The notes beneath the pieces are model-generated. The model saw only the letters and a list, made by a program, of their open reading frames with translations. It was not told where the DNA came from and ran no database searches. The translations under genes were made by a program, and so were the position numbers. Positions 1 to 9,500 of a stretch of DNA of 49,311 nucleotides are shown here, piece after piece. This DNA comes from Sorangiineae bacterium NIC37A_2 (GTDB lineage Bacteria; Myxococcota_A; Polyangia; Polyangiales; Polyangiaceae): assembly GCA_002085155.1 (NCBI GenBank), contig NASX01000012.1, forward strand, positions 20,894-70,204, given 5' to 3'. Each line of letters begins with the position of its first letter. Within the stretch, counting starts at the first letter, position 1.

Positions 1-296
1 CGATCGAAGCCGAGACCGGGCGGAGCGCGGAAGCTTCGCTCAAAGACGCGCCATTCGGTCTGGCCCCGAGCGGCCACCGCGACGATCGCGCGAGGGGCGC
101 TCTCCTCAGCAGCCGGGGCCGGCTTGTCTTCCGTCGCGCTCCCGCCGCTGCCGAGGGTCGTGGCGACCTCGAAGGGCGTATAAGGGTGATCGTCGTTGCA
201 GGTGCAGCCTCCGATGTAGGTTGCACAGCCGAACATCGCGAGAAGGGCGAGGCCGCGGAGCGGTATGCGGTGATGTGGGGGCTTTCTGACGAGCAC
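1..296 (-). CDS. putative lipoprotein, 3' end outside window
   Basis: This reverse-strand frame stays open to the left edge, so the C-terminus is missing. A GTG at 296 gives a short basic start (MLVRKPPHHR), a hydrophobic stretch and a lipobox-like LAMFGC with the candidate lipidated Cys at residue 24. More Cys residues follow (YIGGCTC), then an Ala/Glu/Pro-rich segment. The signal peptide and lipobox support export and anchoring in the envelope. No family is recognised. The gene is divergent from the giant TPR gene, with about 220 bases between the starts. An overlapping 89-codon ORF in another frame (106-375) looks arginine-rich and spurious. Confidence 0.5.
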   Translation of the reverse strand, partial: MLVRKPPHHRIPLRGLALLAMFGCATYIGGCTCNDDHPYTPFEVATTLGSGGSATEDKPAPAAEESAPRAIVAVAARGQTEWRVFERSFRAPPGLGFD

Positions 297-519
297 GATA
301 GGGCGTGTAGCAGTGGTCCGGGGCGATCGGATCCCCGAGAGCGCGCTTTTTGAGCCTTCTGGCCTGCGACCGCATCGGGTTTTGCCGCGCGCGGGGGCCC
401 CGAGGCGAAATCCTCGAAATATATGGTTGTTTGCGCCTTTGTGCCCCTGATAGGCTCTCCGGTCCGGTTCGAGGGGTCGACTGAAGGATTCAACGGGCTC
501 GGGCTCGCGAGGCATAAGA
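297..519. other. divergent intergenic region
   Basis: This spacer separates the truncated lipoprotein gene and the giant TPR gene and must hold both promoters. A short AT-rich patch (about 415-432) is the only composition change. A weak sigma-70-like pair can be drawn (TTGTTT at 427, GATAGG at 449, 16-base spacer), but it is not convincing. A GAGG at 509-512 sits seven bases before the TPR start codon and is a good ribosome binding site. Confidence 0.4.
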
Positions 520-3500
520 ATGGACGCACACACGGTTCGCACCGCCCTTGGCGCATTGCAAGGAAACCCAGACTCAAACGAAGCATGGGATAGCCTGAAA
601 GGGGCTCTCTCAAGTACGGAGGGCGATCTGTCTCCGAGTGAGGCGGATGAGCTCTTGAGGTGGGCCGCCGCGCGACACAGGCTGCGCGGTGACGCGCGCG
701 TCGCTTACGAGCTGTTAGAACTCAGTGCGGGCCTTGGCTTGACGCCGGAAGCGCTCGCCGCGCTCCGAAAAGAGCAAGTCGCAATACTCGTGTCTGAGCT
801 CCTCGAGGCGCAAAAGGCTTTTGAGCTGAGTGAAAAAGCGGTCCTGGAAGCACCGGGCGACGCTGAGCTCGAGCGGCTGCGAGACGAGCTGTTCGACCGC
901 GTGCACAACTGGAAAGCGAACGCCGAAGGCTACATGGTCGAGGCGGATAGCGCCCCCGACGACGCTTACCAGAGCGCGATGTTGATGCGCGCGGCGGAGG
1001 CCGAGGTTTGTTTTTCGGAAGAGCCGAGCCTGCTTCGGGTCGAGGAGAACCTTGAACGGGCGATCCGCCTCGACTCGGCGAACCTGTTGGCGGCCCGTCT
1101 GCTCGAGGCCGTCTATCGCAAGAGCGCCCGTTACGACGAGGTCGTGCGAGTTCTCGAGCGCATCTCGGAGCGCTCTCCGGACCGCGGCGCGCGACTCGAG
1201 GCCTTTGTCCGCCTCGCGCATGTCTTCGCCACGAAGCTGAGCGATCCGGAGCGCGCTGCGGCGGCGTACGATCGGGTGCTCGAGCTCGATCCGACCCAGT
1301 CGGACGCGACCGCTTACGCGTCCGACTACTATTCGAATCATGAGCGCTGGGACGAGCTCGTGCGCGTCTATGAGCGCCCGCTGCGCGGACGTCAGCCCGA
1401 TCCGTCGTTCCTCGGCGAGATGCTCCAGGTGGCGCTCCTGCACTGGCGCAAGCGGAACTCTCCCGCGGACGCCGAGCCCTGGTTCGATCTGATCCGGCGC
1501 ACCGACCCGACGCACGAGATCATGCTCGGATTCTACCGCGAATATAAGGCGGGGCTCTCGGACGAAGCGGGCCTCGTCCACATCCTGCAGGCCGCCCAGC
1601 GCGCGCTCCCGCCTGGTGATGAGCGGAGCGCGGCGCTCGCCGAAGAGATCGCGCGCCTCACCCTGTCCCAGGCCGGCGCTCACAAGGCCATCGAAGAGTT
1701 CAAGGCGGCGCTCCGCGCCGATCCGAACAACCAGGGCGTGCGCGACGAGCTGAAGAAGCTCTACAAGCAGACCCAGGGCCACAACGCCCTTGTCGAGCTC
1801 CTACGCCAGGAGCTCGAGCGCACGGACGCCGACGACTACCAGAAGCGTCTCACGATCTTGCGCGAGATTGCCACCGTGTACCGTGAGTACATCAAGAGCG
1901 ATACCGCTCTGGTCGGTGTGCTGAACCAGATCGTCCAGCTCGACGGCAAGCTCGACGAGCATGACGTCGGCGAGGTCCGCGAGTTGGTTCATCTTCACGA
2001 GAAGCTGGGCCGCCCGCGGGAACTCCTCGTCAGCAAGAAGCTGCTCGCGGAGATCGTGCCGGATCGCGAGGAAAAGAAGGCCCTCTACAGGTCCATGGGC
2101 CGAGCCTGGCTCGACCAGTTCTCCCAGGTCCAGCACGCGATCGAGGCCTACGCAGCGCTCCACGAGCTCGATCCGCTCGACACGGAGGCCATCGAGCGCC
2201 TCGACGAGCTTTACCGGAAGCGTCGCTCCTGGAAGGAGCTCTATGAGCTGTACCGAGAGCAGCTCGGGCGGAAGGAAGGCCTGCAGAGGGTGCCGCTCCT
2301 CAAAGAGCTCGCTCAGCTGTCCGCCGAGCGTCTCGGCAACATCGAGGAAGCCCTCGAGCTCTACGGTCAGATCCTCGATCTTGATCCGACCCGCACCGAC
2401 GCCCTCCAGCGCATGGAAAAGTACGCGGAGCGGAGCAAGAACCTCCGGAGTCTCGCGGACGTTCTCGAGCGCCAAGCGCGCATCCTCCCCGAGGACGAGA
2501 CGCGTGTGCCAGTGCTCACGAAACTCGGCGGCGTCTACGAACAGCTCGAAGAGCCGGAGCTCGCGGTCCAGACCTGGCAGCGGGTTCTCGCGGCTCAGCC
2601 CGGCAACGTGCGCGCGATGCGTGTCCTGCGCGACACCTTCCTCAAAGGCAACCGCTTCGACGAACTCGAGCAGCTCTTCATGAGCCAAGGGGACGCGGAG
2701 ACGCTCGCCGAAGTTCTCAGCACGGCCGCCGACCGGGCCACCGATCCTGAGGTCCGCCTTGACTTGAGCAACCGCGCCGCGCGCGTCTACGAGCAGAGCC
2801 TCGGCCAGAGCGCCCGCGCTGTGCGCTCCTACGAGCGCATCCTCTCCATCCGTCCGGGTGACTCCTTTGCGATCGAACGACTACTGTCGATCTATGAGCA
2901 GGAGGAGAAGTGGGCGCGGATCCCGCCGCTCCTCGAGGCGCTCTCTGACTTGCGTCCGGAGCCCGAAGAGAAGCTCGAGATCTTGATGCGCCTGGTGCGC
3001 GTCCTCGGCGGGCAACTCGGTGATCGCAAGGGGGCTGCCCAGGCCGCTCGCAGGGCCTTCGAGGTTCTGCCGACTGATCCGCGCGCGCTCGACCTGCTCG
3101 ACGACGCCTGCCGCACCCTCGGCAACTGGGATGAACTTGTCCAAGCCTTCTCTCACCGCATTGCCACGCTCTCCCGTGCCACTGCGCCCGCGGCCCCCGC
3201 TGCGGTCGCGACCTCTGAGGTTCCGCCTCCCGAGGAGCCCTCGCGTCCCTCCGAGACCGGCCAAAAGCCGGCCAAGAAGCGCAGAGGCAAAGGCAAGAGC
3301 AAGGCCAAGGCCGAGCCGACGCCGAGTGTCCCGCCCGCTGACGAGGTCAAGCCCGCTGAGGAGAGCAAGTCGGTCGCCCCGGCTCCCCTCGACGAAGCCT
3401 CTGCTCAGGCCCGCCGTGAGCTCGTCTTGCGCCTGGCCCGCGTGCAAGGCGAGGAGCTCGGTCAGGTCGGCGGCGCCCTCGATGCTCTCCGAAGACTCGC

Positions 3501-6500
3501 GTCCGATTTCCCCGGCGATGATGAATTGATGACCCTGTTCGAGGGCCTGCTCCGTCGGGAGCGACGGCCGAACGACGAGCGCTGGCTCTACGCTCACAGG
3601 GCCAGCGTCACGAGCCCCGCGGGCCCCGCGTACGCCGCCTGGGCTGCCTTCGAGGAGAGTCAGGGGGAGATCGACAAGGCGCTCGAGCTCTACGAGCAGG
3701 CCTCGAAAGACGAGGAGAACGTCCCTGCTCTCGAGGCGGTGGTGCGCCTCGCGCTGCTCCAAGGGCAGCCGGAGCGGGCGGCGAAAGCTCTCGAACGACT
3801 CACGGAGTGCTTGGAGGGCGAGCGCCAGGCGCAAAAGGAGGCGGCGCTTGCGTCCCTGTACGCGAGCGCGCTCGGGCGTCCAGTGGACGCTCTCGAGCGA
3901 GCCGAGCGCGCGCGTGCCCTCGGCGCTGAGCGCGGTCAAGTCATCCTGGTCCTCAAGCGTCTCGTCGAGGAACCTGTGGTTCGCGCCGAGGCCGCTCGTA
4001 TTTTGAGCGAGCTCTACGAGGCGGGCGGCGACGCGCGTCAGGAAGCCGATGCGGTCCGGGCGATGCTCTCTGAGGCGGGCCCTGGAACTCCCGAGCGCGC
4101 GGAGGTCTACGATCGGTTGATATCGATTTATGAGCACAAGCTCCATGAGCCGAGCGGCGCGCTCAATGTGACCCTCGATGCTCTGCGCGAGATGCCGGAG
4201 CGGGAGGCTCTCTGGGATCAGGCGACGGCTCTCTCGGAGCGGGCAGGGCGTCCGACGGACCTGCTCGATGCGCTTCGAGAAGCTGTGAGGCGCGACCTGC
4301 CGACCGACGTGGCCATCGATCTGGCGCGCCGCGCGGCGGCGGTCTGTGAAGAAGTGCTGCAAGATCCGGCAGGCGCCGTCCCCTTCTACGAGAAGATCTT
4401 GGCCCTTCTGCCCGAGGACGACGTGGCCTGGCCCCGTCTTCGCGAGATCCTGACAGCGGGCGAGCGCTGGAACGAGCTCGAAGACCTGTGTGTGCGGGAA
4501 GCTCAGCGCACCCCCGATCCGCTCCGCAAGATCGAGCTGCGGAGCGAGGTCGCCCTTCTGGCTGAGGATATTCTCGGCGACGCGGGGCGAGCGGTCTCCT
4601 ATCACAAGGAGATCCTCGAGCTCGACGAGAACTACAAGCCTTCCCTCGAGTCCCTCGACCGACTGCTCGGACGTCTCGGCAAGAAACAAGAGCTGGCCGC
4701 GTTGCTCGAGCGACGGATCTCCATCGCCGACTCCTCGGAAGAGCCGGCCCTCCGAGTGCGCGCGGCGCGGCTCGCCGTCGAGCTCCATGAGCCCGAGCGC
4801 GCCATCGAGCACGTCGAGCAGGTCCTCACCGTGAACCCCGCGGATTACGAGGCGCGGGACGTGGCCGAGACCTTGCTCCAAATCGGCAAGGTGAAGCTCC
4901 GCGCCGCGAGCCTTCTCGAAGCGACCTATGAGGCTCGTGACGAGGTGCGCGACTTGGTGCGGGTGCTCGGAGTGCGAGCTGAGGCGCTGCGTCCGGCGTC
5001 GCCCTCCGAATCGACACCGGAGATCGAGGTCGAACGGCGCGATCTCCTGCGCCGCATCGCAACCCTCCGCGACGATCGGCTCCACGACGACGCGGGCTCC
5101 TTCGACGTGTTCGCGGAGCTGGTCCCCCTCGATCCAGAGGACTTCGATCTGCGCTCACGCCTGATCGATGCTGGGCGCCGCCTGGGCCGCAGTGAGCAGG
5201 TGGTCGAGGTTCTTGGACAAGCGGCGGAAGCTGCCTCCTCCGCCGAGCTCAAGGGCCAAATCCTCACCGAGGCCGCGCACGTTCAGGAACAGATCCTCGC
5301 CGACGTGCCCGGCGCGATGCAGACCTATCAGCGGATCGTGGCGATCGATGGAGCCGATACGGATCTCATCCTGTCGGCCTACCGCGCCATGGAGAAACAC
5401 CTGGTGCTTGACTCGCGCTATGAAGCGCTGGCGGAGAACCTCAAGGCACAGGTCGCTCTCGAGAGCGACTCGGTGGTGCGCGCCGAGCTCTACGGGCGCT
5501 TGGCTCATCTTTACGCCGAGACCTTGAACGAGCCTCAGGCGGCGACTTTGGCCTGGGAGGGGCGCCTCGAGGATATGCCGGATGATCCGGCCTCTTTGAT
5601 TGCTCTCTCCGAGCTCTACGATCAGGCGGGGCGCTACGAAGATCTGGCGTCGATCCTGCTCCGTCGCCGCGAAGCTGCTCTCCAAGATCGGGAGCGCCAA
5701 GCGCTCACGGCGCGCCTCGCTGAGGTCCAGGAGGTCAAGCTCGGCCAGCTTGAGCGTGCCATCGAATCCTACCAAACCCTGCTCGACGAGGCCGGCCCGA
5801 GCCCTGAAGTTCTCTCGGCTCTGGCGCGCCTGTTCCAGAAGACCGCTCGCTATGGCGATCTCGGTGACATCCTCAGCAAACAAGCGGAGGTCTTGCCGGA
5901 CCAGACGGCGCAGCTTGCAGCGCTCTACGCGCTCGGTCAGCTTCGCAGCACGGAGCTCGGAGATACCTCGGGTGCCGTCGACGCCCATCGTCAGGCCCTT
6001 GTGATCGACATGAACTACGGGCCGAGCCGAGAAGCTCTGCTGGCTCTGCTCGATGGTCCCGATGAGCCGACCCGCCTTGAGGTCGCCGAAATCTTGCAGC
6101 CGATCTTCGAGGCAGAAGGAAACTACGAGGGACAGCTGCGCCTTGCTGAGGTGCAGGCGAGCGCTTCGGACGATCCTCAGTACCGCGCCGAACGGCTCAA
6201 GCGGGCGTTTGAGATCTGTGAAGACCTGCTCGGTGACAAGGAGCGAGCTTTCAAGCTGGCGCTCTCGGGTCTGAGTTCAGCCCTCGAGAGCTCGGAGCTC
6301 GATAGCTACCTGAAGACCATCGATCGCTTGGCGCTGGTCACCGACCGGCGCGCAGAACAAGCAGCCGCCTTGAGCCAAATCGTCAAGGACATCTTCGACG
6401 GCGATCTTCAACTCGAGACCTATCACCGCATCGGCGCCATCTACCGAGACGACCTCGGGGATCTGCCGCGCGCGATCGCCGCCTATCAGAGCGCCCTTGA

Positions 6501-9500
6501 GGCGAATCCCGACGATCCTGCCTCCCTAGAGGCCCTCGATCACCTGCTGCTCGAGCTCGGGAAGAACGAAGAGCTCGTCGACATCTTGGATCGTCGCCGC
6601 GCGCTCGCCCTCTCGGACGAGGAACAAAAGGAGCTCCTCTACCGGAAGGCTCGGCTCCTCGCGGGAGCGTTGAACCAGCCCGACAAGGCCATCGAAGCCT
6701 TTGAATCGCTGGTCGACATCGCCCTCGAGCCTGAAGCTGTTTCCGCGCTGTCGTCTCTGTACACTTCCGAAGAGCGTTTTGATGACCTCGCCGCTCTCAT
6801 TGAGCGCCAGGTGGAACAAGCTGGTCCCCAGGCGGCGCCGCACCACGTCGAGCTCGCTCGAGTGCTCATTGATCGCAAGAGCGACCTCGACCGGGGCCTC
6901 GACGAGCTGGATAACGCGCTGATCAAAGACCCCTCACAGTCGAGCGCGATCCAGCTGCTCGAAGAAATGGCCGATCGCGACATCGAACCGATGTACAAAG
7001 CGCGCATTGGCAGCATCCTCGAGCGCGTCTACCTAGCTCGGACCGACTACGATAAGCTCCTTCGAGCCCTCTCGCTCCAGCTCACAGCGAGCGACGCACC
7101 CACGGACAGGCGCGAGTTCGCGACGCGCATGGCGCAGATCTACGAGGAGCAGAAGGAAGACTACGCCTCTGCGCTCAAGATGAACGCCATGGTGCTCGCT
7201 CTCGATCCCGAGGACGAGTTGACCGTTTCGGAGATGGAGCGTCTCGCGCGGGTGCTCGGGAGTCCCTTGGAGCTCGCGTCCCTGTTCCGAGCCCAGGTCG
7301 TGACCACCGGCGTCGACGGAGAAGCTTCGGCGCGCCTCGCCCGTCGCGCTGGTCAGATCTACCTCGAGCAGGGGGATCCGGCGCAGGCGATTCCGCTGTT
7401 CCGCCAGGCTTTTGAGGTGATCCCGGAAGACCATGAGCTCTTCATTTGGCTCGACCGCGCTTACGAGAGCGCAGGGACCATCGAAGATCGGATCGCGCTC
7501 TATCGGGCCGCCCTCGAACAGCGCTACGAGCCTCAGGAGCGCGTCGGTCTGTTCTCACGCATCGCAGATCTCGCGGAGAAGGCCGGAGACGAGCCGCAAG
7601 CCATCGAAGCCCTCTCGGAGATCCTGGCTCTTGACGAGGAGCACGAACCGGCGTTCCGGGCGCTCGAGCGCCTCTATCGCAAGCGCTCCGAATGGCAGGA
7701 GCTCGTCACGCTGTACGAGCGCTGGCTTGAGGCGGTGCCGGGTCCGAGGTCGCGGGCCGAGCGACTCTCCTTGGCCCATGTGCTCGAGCGAGAGCTGAAG
7801 GACTCCGAGCGCGCTCTCGATCAGCTGGAGGTGATCGTACAGGAGGAGCCCAGCGAGGCTCTGGCGCTCGCCGAAATCGAGGCGTTCCGCGCCCGTCCGG
7901 AGCTCAGGGCTCGGGTGGTCGAGATCTTGGTCCCGATCTACGAGACGACGGACAACTGGCAGGGCTTGCTCAGGCTCCTCGAGGATCGTTTGGAGCTGGC
8001 TCACGACGAGAGCGAAAAGGCGAGCCTCTACGCGGAGGCGGCGCTGCTCACGGAGCAGCGCGCCGGCGATCTCGGCCTCTCCATGGACCTCTTCGCGCGG
8101 GCCTTGACCCTCGCACCGGAGCGGGACGAGCTCCGGGAAGAGCTCGAGCGCCTCGCGGCGCGCACAGAGGACTGGGCGAAGCTGGCCGAGACCTATCGCG
8201 AGCTCCTCGAGACGCGGCCTGATCTGGATCACAGGAGCGACGTAGTGGCGCGTCTAGCCTTCTTGCTCGACAAGAAGCTCGACGATCCGCGGGCGGCGCT
8301 GGTGCTCTACCTGGAGCGCCTCGAAGCGGATCCGACCGACTTCGACAGCATCTCGGTCGTGATTCGGCTCTCGACGCTGCTCGGAGATTGGGTCGCCCTC
8401 GAGAAGGGTCTCTCGTACAAAGCAGAGGTCACTTACGAGCCGGCGGCGCGCCGTTCGATCCTCCTTGAGCTCGGTGAGCTGCGTCATCTGAGCCTCGAGG
8501 ACTCTGCCCGCGCCATGGAAGCTTATGAGCGAGCGCTCGCCGAAGACGAGCGCGACGCGGAGATCTTGGATCGCCTGATCGAGCTCTATCAGGGCGGTGA
8601 AGACCCGAATCGTCTCGTCGAGCTGTACCTGCTCCGCGCCGACGCCGACGGTACCGAGCCGGACGAAGCTTATTCGTTCTTGCTGAGCGCCGCTGATCTC
8701 TTCGAGCAACGGCTCGAGGAGCGCGACCGCGCCATCGAATGTCTGACCCGGGCGCTCGTGGTCCGGCCCCTGGATCCGACGGCGACCGCCGAGCTGGCGC
8801 GCCTCTATGAGAAGGAAGAGCGCTTCAGCGACCTCCTGGATCTCTTGAAGGAGAGCGTGGGAGCAGCGGAGACGGAGGAAGCGCGCGCCGAGATTCGGCA
8901 CCGGATCGCTCGCGTGCTGATCGACAAACTCAGCGCTCCCGAAGAGGCCCTCGAGACCTGGGCAGCGATCCTCGCGACCAATCCGGCAGACGAGCGCGCT
9001 CGCGAGGGCATTTTTGCCCTGGCCGAAGGGGAGGAACATTTCCAGGTTCCGGCGGCAGAGATCTTGGTGCCCGCGCTCACGGCCATCTCCGCCAAGGCCG
9101 ACCTCGTGCGCGCTCTTCGCTATCGTCTGAGCGCGGAGGAGGACAGCCTCACGCGTCTCGGGACCCTCGGGCAGATCGCAAACCTGGAGGTCGAGCTGGG
9201 ACACTTGGACGCGGCCCTTCTGGCCCTGCTCCAAGGGCTCAGGGGTGAGCCGTCCGCCTTCGAGGTGCACGACGAGGCCCGCGCTCTGAGCCGCAAGATC
9301 TCGAAGCCTGAGCTCTATGCCCAGGCCCTCGCGGAGATGATCGAGGAGGAGACCGATCCTTCGGTGCAGAGGGTTCTCTGCATTCGCGCAGCCGAGGTCC
9401 AGAAGCAGGACATCGGCGACGTGAAGGCCGCTGCGGCGGCCTATGAGCTCGCTTGCGAGCGCGTTGGCGACGACGAAGAACTCCTGGTTGCCCTCGACGG

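Noticed and set aside
2881-5085. 734-codon reverse-strand ORF inside the TPR gene
   Set aside because: It is antisense to a clearly coding repeat gene, Arg/Leu/Glu-rich without domains; long antisense frames are expected at this GC content.
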